64,000 bases of DNA from Citrus sinensis (lineage: Eukaryota > Streptophyta > Magnoliopsida > Sapindales > Rutaceae): NCBI RefSeq assembly GCF_022201045.2, contig NC_068558.1:2976001-3040000 (forward strand). The letters are read 5' to 3'. Each line of letters opens with the position of its first letter. The first letter of the stretch is position 1. Below the pieces are notes generated by a model. That model ran no database searches and was not told where the DNA came from. It worked only from the letters and a program-made list of their open reading frames with translations. The translations under genes were made by a program, and so were the position numbers. Positions 11,746-23,903 of the stretch are shown here, piece after piece.

Positions 11746-13704
11746 TCAATCCGCAGAGGTCCAAGTCATGTCATTCTCGAAGATCCAGTGGCAGACTTCA
11801 ATTTGTCCGGGCCCTGATCCAAGTGCCACGAATGCTCCATGTCCTGGGCTCCACGATGACGTGTCAATATGACAGATGGCAACCCCATGATTGATCTTGG
11901 CATTGCTCACCACATCAAGAACATCAGCCTCGTAAACCCTCACTTTTGGCACAGAGTGACAATAGTATAAAAGATAAGGATACAAACTCTGATGACACGA
12001 CACTGATTTAGTCACTTTTCCACCGTTGATTCCGCTGACTGAACTGATCGTCACTCTTCGCTTTGACCCATTCGCATTTTGTGTCGTCCTTGCCACCACA
12101 TTACGACCCAACACTGAGGTTGCAAAGTCGATCATGTCCTCGACCGAACCCACGCAACGCTTGGTCTCTCCCGGGCTCGGTGCCCTCTCGCACTCGGCCA
12201 GCGCGTTTAATATCACGCGCTCCATGCTCGAGTTGTCTCGTACACGAAAAATTTCCTTCAGCTGGGTTAACTGTGAGGTTGCAAACGGTAATTTAGACGA
12301 AATTGACCGGGGCAAGAATGACCTTCTGGGCATCTTATCCCTAATGTCGGGCATAACCATAACGTTCCCTTGCTTTAACATGGACTCCCTGAAGAATTTA
12401 CCCGGTTCCACCCACCTATTTACAGAATTAGCATCACTACTTAAGTTTGTGTAACCAGCAAATGTGACAGGGACACCCTTGGTATATTCTTTGAACGAAC
12501 GACCCATATCATAACTCTTAAACCCAATGGAGGTCCGACCCACAGATCCTTTCCCATATTCTTTGAACGTGTCATTTCCTAAATTAAATGTTTTGCCATA
12601 ATTAGCAAAGTTAACTTTACCCGAATTTGCGTTCTTGGCATAAGATTGAAACGAATCATCACCTACATTGGCTCCATTTCTGTAACTTGTAAACCCAGCC
12701 ACAGCCGAGTTAGCACCGATGCCGTAGCTTTTGAAGTTGTTATGTGGGTTGTTGCCAGACACCCCATAAGCTTTGAACGAGTCGTTTGCAGCATTCCCGG
12801 ACTCCGCATAGCCCGTAAAACTGGAGCCAACAGTATTGGCACTATCAGCATAGCTAGTGAAATCAGTGGGGCCGGCATTGCCATTCTTGCCATAGCTCAT
12901 AAACCCTTCAGCGCCCGAATTTGTGTCACTGCCGTAGCTTGTGAAACTGAGTTTGTGATTGTTACCGTCGGAGACGTAGCTGGCGAAGCGGAGATTCGGC
13001 ACGTTGACTCGTTCAGCGTAGTTGGTGAAGCCACCCGAGCCTGCATTAGCATTGGCTGCGTAGCTGGTGAAGTTTTCATTAGCAACATTGCCATCTTTGG
13101 CATAGCTGGTGAAGTCTTCTGTGTGGCCGGTAGATTCTCTGCTGTATTTCTTGAAGGAGTCATTGGGGGTGTTGAGGGCTTGTGAGTAGTTCTTGAAGGA
13201 GTCGATCCCGCCGAGTTTCGAGTCGCCGTAGTTTGCGAAGTTTTTGTTAGAATAAACAGCAAAGCTGGCGTCTCGGATTGATGAGGAGGACTGGTCGTCG
13301 AACTCTAATGTGCATATCAAGTTGGCCAAGGAACAGAAGGCGGGGAGGTGTGAAGACAGGGTGTTTTGGGCGGCGAGTATGGTGAGTTTTGCCAGGTGAA
13401 TGGCGTTTAGCGGGGACGCTTTGGAGAGAATAAATTCGGGCTTTGGGAGATTGTTGGAGATGTGGTTGTTCCAGTATCGAATTAATGAAGCTTTCGCCGT
13501 ATATGGGTTCCCTCCAGTACTAGTACTTGAAACGCGATTAGTAACTCTTTCACAAGAAACCTGCAATATCAAACAATTAATGTATGTGTACATAAAATGG
13601 CATGCATATTGTAATTTAAGTGATCTGGAAAAACAAGATGAGATGCTTACATTGAAAGGTGAGGTCGATAAGAACAAGAAGATGAAGAAGAAAATAATAG
13701 TCAT
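11746..13704 (-). CDS. BURP-domain protein, polygalacturonase beta-subunit (PG1-beta) type
   Basis: Two exons on the minus strand: 13704-13651, then 13560-11746, GT-AG, in phase, 622 residues. I start at the ATG at 13704 because the short first exon encodes a hydrophobic signal peptide (MTIIFFFIFLFLSTSPF); the longer frame that opens at 13812 would read through the intron. Residues ~180-440 hold about sixteen tandem 14-residue units with an FxxY core (FTSYA, FKSYG and so on), the PG1-beta hallmark. The C terminus is a full BURP domain with the four CH pairs spaced CH-X10-CH-X27-CH-X25-CH. Known members are secreted, bind pectin and influence polygalacturonase action and cell-wall softening. 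Length matches the family's usual 620-640 residues, and nothing essential is missing. Confidence 0.95.
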   Translation of the reverse strand: MTIIFFFIFLFLSTSPFNVSISSCFSRSLKLQYACHFMYTYINCLILQVSCERVTNRVSSTSTGGNPYTAKASLIRYWNNHISNNLPKPEFILSKASPLNAIHLAKLTILAAQNTLSSHLPAFCSLANLICTLEFDDQSSSSIRDASFAVYSNKNFANYGDSKLGGIDSFKNYSQALNTPNDSFKKYSRESTGHTEDFTSYAKDGNVANENFTSYAANANAGSGGFTNYAERVNVPNLRFASYVSDGNNHKLSFTSYGSDTNSGAEGFMSYGKNGNAGPTDFTSYADSANTVGSSFTGYAESGNAANDSFKAYGVSGNNPHNNFKSYGIGANSAVAGFTSYRNGANVGDDSFQSYAKNANSGKVNFANYGKTFNLGNDTFKEYGKGSVGRTSIGFKSYDMGRSFKEYTKGVPVTFAGYTNLSSDANSVNRWVEPGKFFRESMLKQGNVMVMPDIRDKMPRRSFLPRSISSKLPFATSQLTQLKEIFRVRDNSSMERVILNALAECERAPSPGETKRCVGSVEDMIDFATSVLGRNVVARTTQNANGSKRRVTISSVSGINGGKVTKSVSCHQSLYPYLLYYCHSVPKVRVYEADVLDVVSNAKINHGVAICHIDTSSWSPGHGAFVALGSGPGQIEVCHWIFENDMTWTSAD

Positions 13705-14882
13705 GGTGACTTCTTGAGTGTCTATCAGAGAAACGGAGAGAGAGAGGGGATTCGGTACGCGGCCTCTTTGAGGACTAAATAAGCAGCGGGGCCGACCTAG
13801 CTTTTTGAACATTTTCTTGTCCTTTTAGCGAAAGCTACGCCTTAGTGTTCATTTCACCAAATACTACTAAAGATAAAGATTGTAAGAGGTTGAGAGACAA
13901 ATTTTTTTTTCTTTTTTCAAATACAAATTTAAAAGCTCAATTAATACAAAGATAGTAAATTAAAAAAATATAATTACAATAATCGAGAATTTATTTTATT
14001 TATAGAAATTAATTCAACCGATCAATAAATTGATTTTTGAATTGATCGCCAAACATTAAGCTGTTAATAAAAATGAGGTGATTTTCAGCTAACGGGTAGT
14101 TTTTCATATACATAAATAAAAAATCCTGAAATTTAAGAGGATGTGGAATTTAAGTCAATATCAGATCTCACATCTTAGCTTTAGCCTTTAGCACGGTAAA
14201 AGCAGTTACAATTCAAAGATCTCCTAATGAAAGAGAAGAGATTAAAAAAAGGGAGAAAATTTTAGAAACCACACATTTTGAGTAAGAAGACTCTCAATAT
14301 CGGTGGGTGCCGTTTGACAGTGTCAAGGAAAATGGTGGCTGAATCTAGGGTTATGAAAAACCAGTTAATTACTTGACCTAGTGGGAGGATAAGCAGGGAA
14401 CCTCTGCCATAACATGGTTTTCTCAAATCAAATGTGGGAAGTGGTGGAGTTTGGACTTATTTGAATCGGGAACACGACTATCGAAACACTGAGCAAGTAG
14501 TTAGAGTAAGCAAGCAGGTAAGCGAGCAAGATGATTTATAAATTGAACAATGTCTGTTGGATTTGAGGGAAAAGCCAAAATCATGTAGAAAATTCATAGT
14601 TTTGATGGTTTCTAGAATTTTTAATTTATAATAATTTTTTTTATAATACTACCAACACAGAGATGCTTCTCTTTTGACTTGAAAGACATATCCACAAGCA
14701 GTAGCATTTGAGAACTAGTGCAGTGTGGAACTCAGTAACCCCTATCTATCCCCATTATCTAGGAGGTCCACCCCACGTGTAGGTCACCGAAGTTTGCATT
14801 ATTAAACATTAATGTTGGACATGGACGATAACAGCACGATTATAAAAATAAATATTATTGTTGTAATCTAGCAATTATCGTT
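13705..14882. other. Intergenic, promoter side of the BURP gene
   Basis: This is upstream of the minus-strand BURP gene. A TATTTAG word on the minus strand near 13775-13785 could act as its TATA box. I see no coding region. Confidence 0.35.
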
Positions 14883-15103
14883 ATGCTTGTTTAGAATTAT
14901 GGTAATTATAAATAAAAAATTATTCTATAGATATTTGCTGATGTAGTTTAGAAGTTAAATTATTTTTTAACTCATTTATAAGATGAAAAATATATAATTT
15001 TTTTAAATTTTTAATTTTGTACTTATTATCAAATTTTATCTATAGATATAATTCTTTGTTTTACAATAATTCTGACTTTTAATCCACCATACCTCAAACC
15101 CAA
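14883..15103. mobile_element. MITE (family A, copy 2, degraded)
   Basis: The left end (GCTTGTTTAGAATTATGGTA) corresponds to the left end of the 9288 element. The interior block TGATGTAGTTTAGAAGTTAA and the right end CATACCTCAAACCC correspond as well. The inverted repeats are more decayed than in the other copies. Confidence 0.4.
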
Positions 15104-16134
15104 CGATTAAGTCGTGCAATCAAATTGATGGTTGGTTGCTGTCTTTAACAGCGATGCCATAAATGAAAGTGGGGCAAAACAGCCGTAAAAATTAAATTGA
15201 AGTTTGAATAATGCCCACACCATTGTTCTTTTTTAAGGAGATATACCATGCCACTGCTATTTTTTCTATAATAATTAATAAGCGAATGTCTACAACCCAG
15301 TAGGATGTAGATGTAGAATTTGTTTGCGGTGTATATAATTGGAGTGAACGACAAAGACCCATAACTTTATGCCTATCAGGGACACATGGCTTAATAAACT
15401 TCAGTAGGCCCAATATAAGCTGGCCATCGAAACTTCATAAGAATTTAGGAAGGGAATTGGACTATTGGCACCCTCAAAAGTTTCTTCAAGCCCCCTTTAT
15501 GCACGTACGATTTTAACCTTCAAAATCACGTTGAAGAGGCACAGACGCCCACATGTAAAAAAAACACTCGTAATTTTGTTTTTGTTAAAGTTCCTCTACA
15601 CACTGATAACTTTTGACGTACACGCTTATATTCTAAACCTTGAATGAAATAAGGCTTCTTAAGTTTTTTTTTTTTTTTTTTAAATGAAATCATTTTTTAG
15701 CACCCCATAACTTTCGGCCGTGGTATGGCATAGAGCACATGGTGCTTTGACCAGTGGAAGCATGAAACTGGACAAGTTTTGCGGAGAGAGGAGATGGTTA
15801 GTGGGGCTTGAGTTGAGGGAAGTGGAAGGTCATTTTTGAGGGGTGTAACTAATGTAAATAGCGTCATTATTCTTCTTCGCTCAAGTGACGACTGAGTGAC
15901 TAAAGCTGATTTCTGCCCAATTTATGAGCTATCAGTTCTTACCACAAATGAACTGCTAGGATATTACATAATTAATTTTGCAGCAGCTTTCTGAGCATTG
16001 CACATGAAGCTGTTTCATGTTCTTCGTCTTATGTTTTTTTCTTTTGCCATAGACCTTGTTTTCATCTTCACATGTGGTGTTAGATGGATCAACCACAACC
16101 AGACTGCAAAACCCACGACATGTCTATTTTTTAA
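15104..16134. other. Intergenic, no gene
   Basis: Short open frames here have no recognisable product. A T-tract lies at 15666-15681. Confidence 0.4.
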
Positions 16135-16330
16135 ATTTTTTTTTTGTTAACCACGGGATATTTTAGGGAGGGCCCTAATTGTGGGAAGCATCTTTAAACA
16201 TGTACCACAACTCAGATTAGAAGTGTCCGCTCAAATCGGGAGGCACAAGTTCTCCCAATAAAAGCAACTTCCCTGCGATTTGAAATAAAAAGCAAACTCA
16301 GTCAAATCACTTAAGAAGACCCCATTACTA
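16135..16330 (-). repeat. SINE-like dispersed repeat, copy 1
   Basis: A T-run followed by TTGTTAACCACGGGATATTTTA resembles, over ~100 bases, the segment after the T-run at 48203. Shared order includes TAATTRTGRGA, TTTAAA and CAGATTA / TAGATTA. The T-run would be the poly(A) tail of an element on the minus strand. This copy is diverged and its 5' end is uncertain. Confidence 0.3.
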
Positions 16331-16384
16331 ATGGAGCCGATACTTTGTTAGTACCCACAGCATGTCTATGTGTGCGCGTGTATA

Positions 16385-16416
16385 CTCTCTCTCTCTCTCT
16401 TTCTATATATATATAT
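16385..16416. repeat. CT then TA microsatellite
   Basis: A run of CT units passes directly into a TA run ending TATATATATATGG. Confidence 0.7.
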
Positions 16417-16952
16417 GGCTGCTTACGCCTAACTAGGCTTCAAGTTCAACCATCTTTTTCAATTGGCCAGAATGAAATTGAAAGCAACAGCAAATTGACC
16501 CGTCAGCGATTGTGTATAAACCCATTAACATCAAATCAACTCAAATTGGCTCTATTTTATGCTTTTTAACTCCTAGTCCCAATCAATTAGTACATGCTAC
16601 ACAACAAAATACTTTCAATATTATCGAAACCCAAAGTTCATAGATTAAGCCAACATGACACGCACGCTATATATACAGTAGTAATTATTCATTTTACAAT
16701 TTGCTATATAGTATTACAGTTATATATAAATATCTGCTCTTGGGTCTTCTAGTTGTTGTACCCATCCATCCACATTAATTCTTCCTTTATTCTTAAAACA
16801 GCTTTCAATATCTTTATTTTATTTTATTTTTTATTTTATCACATTCGTTGTTTATGATTTATTGGGAATTAAAATTTAACAAAAGTTAATCCAATAAAAC
16901 AAGGTTGAGTAAATTTAACAAATTCGTATCAAACACGCCAGCAAAATCGTTA

Positions 16953-17020
16953 CACGTGGCAGCCATTAGCCGCCCTGCAAATCTCGTCCGTCCGTCCATA
17001 CACAGATCAAATTCCACGTG
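16953..17020 (+). promoter_or_regulatory. Two G-boxes upstream of the RING ligase gene
   Basis: CACGTG occurs at 16953-16958 (in ACACGTGGC) and at 17015-17020 (in CCACGTGC), about 350-415 bases before the start codon at 17367. An ACACGTCACC word follows near 17066. ACGT-core G-boxes are bound by bZIP and bHLH factors, and ACACGTGGC matches the ABA-response element core. Regulation by these sites is inference. Confidence 0.5.
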
Positions 17021-17366
17021 CATTGACTATGGCATGAGCACACATTCTTCCAAAAAAGCATAAAACACGTCACCAAATCACGCCCACTAACTCCGTCACC
17101 AAACGGCGTAAACTCCTGTATGCTCGTCCGGTTCTTACAAGTCCCTCTCTTCTCTCTCTCTCTCTCTCTACCAGTTCAGTTCACTTAATTGATTCTTCCC
17201 AAAAAGTTCAATTTCATGAACCGAATCCTACAAGATTTCCTTATTTTCAACTTTGCCCTTCGATTTTGGTTAAAATAATAAAAAAAAATTTTGTGTTGTC
17301 AAATGAGGATTGACTCTCAAAGATTGATGATCCCATTCTACTTCTAGGGTTTCAATTTGACGAAGC

Positions 17367-20300
17367 ATGGCCATAAGAGGCGTTGATTTCAAGTGGTCGG
17401 TTTTAATCTTTTCTTAATTAATTAGTCAATTTGAAATTCTTTTCTTTCCTTTTCACAAAAAAAAAAAAAAAATGAAATGTGAAGGTTTGTGATTGCAGGT
17501 ACGATGGATTTTTCTTGTCAATGCTTGCGACCAGTGTGTATCCTTTTTTTTATTTTTTTATTTTTTAAATTCATTATAGCTCTGTTTGGTTTCCGAGAAC
17601 ATGCAGGGAAATGAAAGTAATAAAGTTTTAAGCGGGTGTTTTCTTTACTATTATGTTGCTAATAGAATCATTGTTGCGATTAATTGGAAGCGTTATCATC
17701 TTTGTACATATCCGTTGCACATATGGATAGTGGTGGGTTTCTGAAACTTCGAAGAATTTTTATCAATTCGATTTTGCTTTTTTAATGGTTTTGATTCTTA
17801 ATGAGAATGTTTTATAATAATTGATGGATTACTGTTGTTTCTTCAGGTTGATTATACGACTGTGTTTGTTTTTCGCTTGTTGATGTTTGTAGATAATGGA
17901 CTGGCTTCTGGAATGGGATTGTAAGTGTTCTATCATTAATTGTTTTATGATGAGTATATTTTGCTTATTGGAACACGTCTGCCAATGACATAAGTTCAAC
18001 TTGAAACTTTTAAGCAAGGTATTTGTAATACCACATTACTTCAAATGAGATGCGAAATTTACACCTGTACCACCTTTAGTGGGATCATCGAGGAATTTTA
18101 GCTGTTTGTTAGAGACATTTTGTTATTACAATGAGCAATGATTGTCTTGTGGCTATTAATGCTTGGATTCAATCAGTCTTCGTTCAGTTTCTTATTTAAA
18201 TATTATTATTTACTATATTTTATACAATTCGAAAAAAACAATTTCCAAACGTTGTTTTTTATTCTCTTCTTGATTGGAAGTGCAGTTGTTTCACATAGCG
18301 GAATTTTGCAGAATAAGTGATCTTTTCTTTTTTGATATGCTTTTAGGGATCTTGGGTGGCAGCAGAGGTATGCTCGTTTTTGTGGAAGAGTAGTGGTTCT
18401 TTCAATTCTATCACTGCTACTTTATCCATTTCTTTGGGCTTGGACTATAATCGGCACCTTGTGGTTCACAAGTGCGAGAGATTGTGTAAGTATTTCATTT
18501 TCCAATTTTTTTAGGGTACATTCATTTGCCAACTCTTCTAATTCATGAAACAATGATGTTTGACTCTTGCAGTTGCCTGAAGAGGGTCAGAAATGGGGTT
18601 TCCTTATTTGGTTGCTTTTCAGCTACTGTGGACTGCTTTGCATTGCCTGCATGTCTATGGGAAAGGTCAGTTACACTTTCTGCACTTTGTGTGTGATTGT
18701 CATTACACTCTGCTGTAACCTACTTCTGGGCCTTGATTGAACCTTCACTTATTGGTTTTCGTTATTTCTGATCTCACTTCCTCTGCTTACCTCATGTGAC
18801 ACCTTAGGTATACAAAATAGACTGGTCATTTTTACATTTGCAAGTATATGTTTTCGTCCTTATTCTTTGAATTCCACTTTTGCAGTGGCTGACACGAAGG
18901 CAAGCTCACTCAATACGTGCTCAGCAGGGGATTCCTGTTTCAGAATATGGGGTAAGTTTGAATATTTCTTGCATACTGGGTTTGAAATGCATGCTCTTCA
19001 GGTTTGGCTATCATTGATTAGTGTGGTTTTGATCTGGTACTTCAATAAGCTAAATTAGATGTAAATGCGATGGTCACTCATCATTTTGCTTTGTGTTAAA
19101 AAAAAAAAGCTCTGTTAGTTATTATTTTATTCCTTTTCTTTTTCGTCGGGGAGTTTTAGCAGTAACAAAATTCTTTCTCCATGTTCCCCATGTGGCTGAT
19201 TAGTGCAAACAAAGTTCTGAATTTGACCTTAGTTTTGTTTGATAGTCCTTGAATTTTTCTTGATTTAGTTTAACTACAAATACCTCTTAGGGTGGTGCAA
19301 GATGTCTGGAGTTCTGATCTTGCGAGCGTGGGTGGGAAGGGGATTTGGTTTTCATTCATGCAACACCTGATAAAGGAGGGGAAAAAAACTTGAATTAAAC
19401 CACTTACTGTTTATTCAGGTTTTGCTTGACATGATCCGAGTACCAGAGTGGGCATTTGAAGCTGCAGGGCAAGAGATGAGAGGCATTGGCCAAGACACAG
19501 CTGCATATCATCCTGGACTTTATCTGACTGCAGCTCAGGTGAGTCCCACATCACCAAGAATAAGAACTGAATTTTCCTTATATTTTGGGGTTGTACTGGC
19601 TATATTTGTTTCCTTTTGCATACAGGTCTCCCATTTTAGAAGTATTGTAGCCATTTATCTCATTATTATTATTATTATTATTTTGATCTGTTTTGGGTTC
19701 TGATGGCTTGGGATTTTCTTTTGTCATTCATAGAGAGAAGCTGTGGAGGCACTCATTCAGGAACTTCCAAAGTTTAGGTTAAAGGCTGTACCAACTGATT
19801 GTAGTGAATGCCCCATCTGCTTGGAAGAGTTCCATGTGGGAAATGAGGTAAAAATTTCTTTTTTGTCCATTTTTTATTCTTCATGTAGTGTAAGCGATTT
19901 TACATATCTTAGATGTGGCATCGAACATTAGAATTCTTGCTCCTTAGGGTGCAATATTTCTCATCCACTAAATGGATTATAGATTCCATATATTCTGGGA
20001 AACAGTGGCAAGCAGATGTAAAATTTTACCCTTATGGATTCACAAGTCACAAGCCTCTATGCAAACTCGTACACGCATTGATGTTTTTAAAAGAGCACAT
20101 GAGCACAAGTCTTTTCTTGGAAGTGTTGCAGGTTCGCGGCTTGCCTTGTGCTCACAATTTTCACATAGAATGCATTGATGAATGGCTTCGACTGAACGTG
20201 AAGTGTCCTAGGTGCCGATGCTCAGTCTTCCCAAACCTTGACCTCAGTGCTTTATCCAATCTCCGCACTGCTGATTCCGAAAGGTCATCTGCCAGCAGTG

Positions 20301-20542
20301 TGGTGACAACCACTCGGTATGTAAGAACCCAACCTTCCAGCCAGAGCTATTTGGTGAGAATGCAGGGTCTGCTCAGCCCAGTCCATATGGGAAATACAAG
20401 GTTGCCCAATGACACAGATATTGCTCTTCAAACTGTTGAGAATGGAGGAGTGTTGTCTGCAACTCAAAATCGGATTGCCATGGGGCCATTTTCTTCAACT
20501 GGGCGTGTGCTTGTTAATCCTTCAACCCAATCTCAACACTGA
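17367..20542 (+). CDS. SIS3: SIS3-type membrane RING-H2 E3 ubiquitin ligase
   Basis: Ten exons (17367-17395, 17499-17537, 17666-17732, 17847-17920, 18347-18485, 18573-18665, 18886-18951, 19419-19538, 19734-19847, 20132-20542) join in phase to give 383 residues. The start MAIRGVDFKWYDGFF and the whole layout match SUGAR-INSENSITIVE 3 of Arabidopsis. About four hydrophobic segments in residues 12-145 make the N-terminal half membrane-embedded. The RING-H2 finger lies near residues 233-275: CPIC, then C-x-H (CAH), HIEC, and CPRC with the W of DEWLRL. The acidic/Ser-rich tail is variable. Known role: E3 ligase acting positively in the sugar response of seedlings. Substrate is unknown here. The gene looks intact; the intron inside the RING (19848-20131) is normal for the family. 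Confidence 0.95.
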
Positions 20543-21554
20543 ACTGTCAAGTCAGATTCTTGCTGACAATTTTTGCTACATATTCTTCTAACCTAGAGCT
20601 GTGAGAAGCGAGGTGGTCTCTGCCCATGGCTATTGCGTTGATGATTATAATGGCAACTCAATAGTAGGAAAAGATTTATGAGTGAAGCGATTGGTACGTG
20701 GAGTTCTGAACTGTACAATTGCTATGATGGCAGCATCGGCTCTGATGATAACCCTCGGACGATAGTTTTTTGTTTTGTGTAGTTTATGGCCCAGCCTCAC
20801 AAGGATTTATCCTTCATATTGTAAAGATTCATCGCTGATTTTCTTCGTGCAAATTATCCATCAACCGTCCAAACTTTTTTTTTTTTTTAAAATACACAAA
20901 TACGTTTTTTTGTGCAGAATTTCACCCGATGTTAATAATGTTTTCCACTCATCCTTTTCACTTTAACATATGATCAAATAATTTTTTTACCCTCAAACAT
21001 AAAATGATTGTTTGTCTTAATTAAACATCAAATAATTATTTTATCCTTAAATATTAAGTGAATAACTTACTTTTAAATATTAAATGACTATTTTACCCTA
21101 TTTCAACGCCCAAAAAAAATCATATTTTATTTTATTAATAAATAAACTTCTTTTCTTTTCATCTGTTATTCTCGGCTTCTTCTTTTCTTCTTCTTCGCTT
21201 TTTCTTCTTTGCTGCTGGTTCTTGAATGTGAAAGCAGCCACAGTAGCGGTTTCAGCCCGGCAACAAGTGGCAGTAGCGTCAGCTCGAAGCTGCCGCGTTG
21301 AACCACCTCATGCGCCGCTACTTTTTTATTTCTTGAGGGTTTGGTCTTCTTGTTCTAAATTTTCACGGGTCATTTGAGTATTTTGTGTTCCAGAATTTGA
21401 TTGTTATAAACTTTAAAAGAAATGATTGTGTTTATAAAGTTTGGGTTAATGTTTAATGCTTGTGATCTTATTGCCAAAAGCTAAAATTTGTGAAGAAGTT
21501 CGAAATTTAGGATATAGAAGCAGAAATTAGATCTTAGAAATTTGGATTTTTGGC
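20543..21554. other. 3' region of the SIS3-type gene and intergenic DNA
   Basis: The first ~280 bases are probably 3' untranslated sequence. From 20940 the DNA becomes AT-rich with repeated 'ATTATTTTACCCT'-like words (20980-21100). A CT-rich patch (21170-21220) yields an unsupported open frame. Confidence 0.35.
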
Positions 21555-21615
21555 AGCAAGGAGCTGAACTTAGTGAAGAAAATTGGTTGTTTGGTTGAAT
21601 GGGGATTGGATTTCT
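21555..21615. repeat. 61-bp direct repeat, copy 1
   Basis: Begins GCAAGGAGCTGAACTTAGTG and matches 22581-22641 with about three or four differences. The spacing is ~1,026 bp. Confidence 0.7.
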
Positions 21616-22339
21616 TTCTGAGTTCAAGGTTGTCTAAGATAAGTTTACGATGATTTCTGTATTCTGGAAGTGCGAATCAAAATTATTTATTTTTAAGAGG
21701 AAAATACAAGAATAAAATCTTTTTAGGATCAGTAGTTGACATATATGCCCTTTCCATTGTTAACTTAAACGACTGAAACGACATGATCTTCACCTTTTTA
21801 CTGTTTGGCTAATAATGTCATCGCGATTTTATCAGAGTTCAAACAATAGTGGAGTTAAACGATTTTCAGAACTTCGTGTGAATTGTGGAAAAGAAAAAAA
21901 AGTGTTTTGTCTATTTTTTGAAAAGTTTAAAAAATTAAGTGGTCTGGGCTTAATTTTTTTAATCATATTTTTAATAACAATATCCGATAATAATGATTTT
22001 AATTTTTGAGGAAGTATTATTTGTCATTTGGATCTATTTTCCTGCTTCCGCCCAAAAAAAAAAAAAAAAGATTATTTGATAACGTGTCACAAAATCAATT
22101 GTTTTTGACGATAAATTAAGTGTATATAAACGGAATATACTAACTTCAACGATTCCTTTGATTCATCGCGCCATTAATATCAACGGAAAATGAACTATGA
22201 AGAAAAAAAAAATTACTTTCTTAAAAGAAGTTTTATTTGTTTAAAAATATTAAATTGTTTATCAATTAGAAGCACAATACTGTAAGACAAAGAGAGAGAA
22301 CAAGTAAGAGACCCAACAATAATCTAAAGATTATTTTTA

Positions 22340-22900
22340 TTAATTATCAAGTATATACAAGTAAAAAGTAAAGACCACCTTTTATAGTGATGTAATCATA
22401 TTGAAGTAATAAAATAATCATAAGGTAAGAGACAATGATTCCTAATTTAGGAGATCATGAGAGTTGATGTAAAGATAAAAGTTTGGTAATGAGAAGATAA
22501 ATTGCGTGCTTTATCCCTTGTTTATGAAACTATGAGAGTTATGAAAGATAAAAGGTTGGTAATGGGAAGATAAATAGTACGCAAGGGGCTGAACTTAGTG
22601 AAGAAAATAGGTTGTTTGATTGAATGGGGATTGGATTTCTTATATTTAGAAAAGTAGAGTACATTGTTCATTTATATCTTATGGAGGTGCAATTACCTCA
22701 TTAGAACCTTATTAAGAAAATCTCGATGGGACAAAAGCCTAGTGAAAGGAAAAGAGCACTTAGTCCACCATATCAATAACTCCTCTTGTTAAATACACTC
22801 ACTCCTAAAATGATATGGGTGCTTTAATGATTAATTATACTTTGTAGTAATATTTTGGTAAAACAATCTACAAGGTCAACACCATCTTTTAGAAGCATGA
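22340..22900 (-). mobile_element. Possible Ty1/copia LTR-element fossil
   Basis: The stretch around 22690-22770 reads like the conserved region just inside the LTR of plant Ty1/copia elements, in reverse orientation. It sits in AT-rich DNA with small internal duplications. It is clearly broken, with no open reading frame, and probably old. Family assignment is tentative. Confidence 0.3.
22581..22641. repeat. 61-bp direct repeat, copy 2
   Basis: Begins GCAAGGGGCTGAACTTAGTG; partner of 21555-21615. Just upstream, the words AGATAAAAG-TTGGTAATG and GAAGATAAAT are themselves repeated (about 22470-22503 and 22540-22575). Confidence 0.7.
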
Positions 22901-23903
22901 ATATATAAAATAAATTAGAGGCAAAATCATTTTAATTGAAGAATATCACCGTGTATATATATCGTATATTCATAATTTTTCTGATCTTCTTGAATGAAAC
23001 CAAACTTTGGCACTCGTCTGGGGAAGAATGTGATATACTTTTCACACTATTTTTATATTTTCAAGTTTATGCAATATTTTATTTACAATTAAGCAAATTT
23101 TCCAATGCCTTTGTAGGCGCAAGTTGGAATAAAATACGATACTTCAGGACCAAGTCATATACATTAAATTCTAAAATAGAACAAATTTTTTAATATGAAA
23201 TAAGTATTTATATAATATTAGCATTCCACTTAATAAATTGCAACCTATAAATTTGAAAAAAAATTCTTTCATTTGAGGATTTTTTTCTTAAATTTTATTT
23301 TTAAAAGAAATAAATTCACAATCTCTTCAAAAGTCTTTTCATAATGAAATCATTAACACGTTTTGCAGAGATTACAAATTTAATTTTAATTTTTAATAAC
23401 ATCACATAGCAAATTGGGTAAAAATGTATCCTACTTATAATAAATTTTGTCAATTGATTATATTTTATAAGCCTAGATTCGTATTATATACACAAATATG
23501 ATTATGGATTTATCAATTAACATATAAGGTGCAAGCCATATTATTTATTATTTCAGGTGCTGCCGCATAAGTCAAGGACAAATTATACAGCGGAGGGTAA
23601 AAACTTTCGTTTAATTTGTTGTGTGAACATTACCTGTAAACTGTGAAGTGACATTGATGCGTGAATGTTGGTGAATAGTGCATCACATTAATGGGTCAAA
23701 TTATTTCTTTCTTCTAATAATAATCGAAGGGAAAAAAACTCTCCAAAAATCATCCGGCGAGGAGGGGATTCTATCCATTGGCATAAAACAAACGAACAAG
23801 AAATTGAAACACTCACTTGTCACTTCCTCACCACCATTCTCTAATCTGCATATTCCCATTCCCCGGAAAAGCAAAGAGAGTTTAAGAGAGTAGATAGAGG
23901 GAG
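22901..23903. other. Intergenic and promoter side of the EX2-type gene
   Basis: AT-rich to about 23660 with no supported gene. The last ~150 bases before 23904 are presumed 5' untranslated leader. Confidence 0.4.

Noticed and set aside
12646-13262. Long plus-strand and alternate minus-strand frames in the BURP repeat region
   Set aside because: Shadows created by the 42-bp coding periodicity of the FxxY repeats. The periodicity is not a CRISPR array: units abut without spacers.
13705-13812. Longer N terminus for the BURP protein starting at 13812
   Set aside because: It removes the signal peptide from the N terminus and reads through the 88-bp intron (13561-13650).
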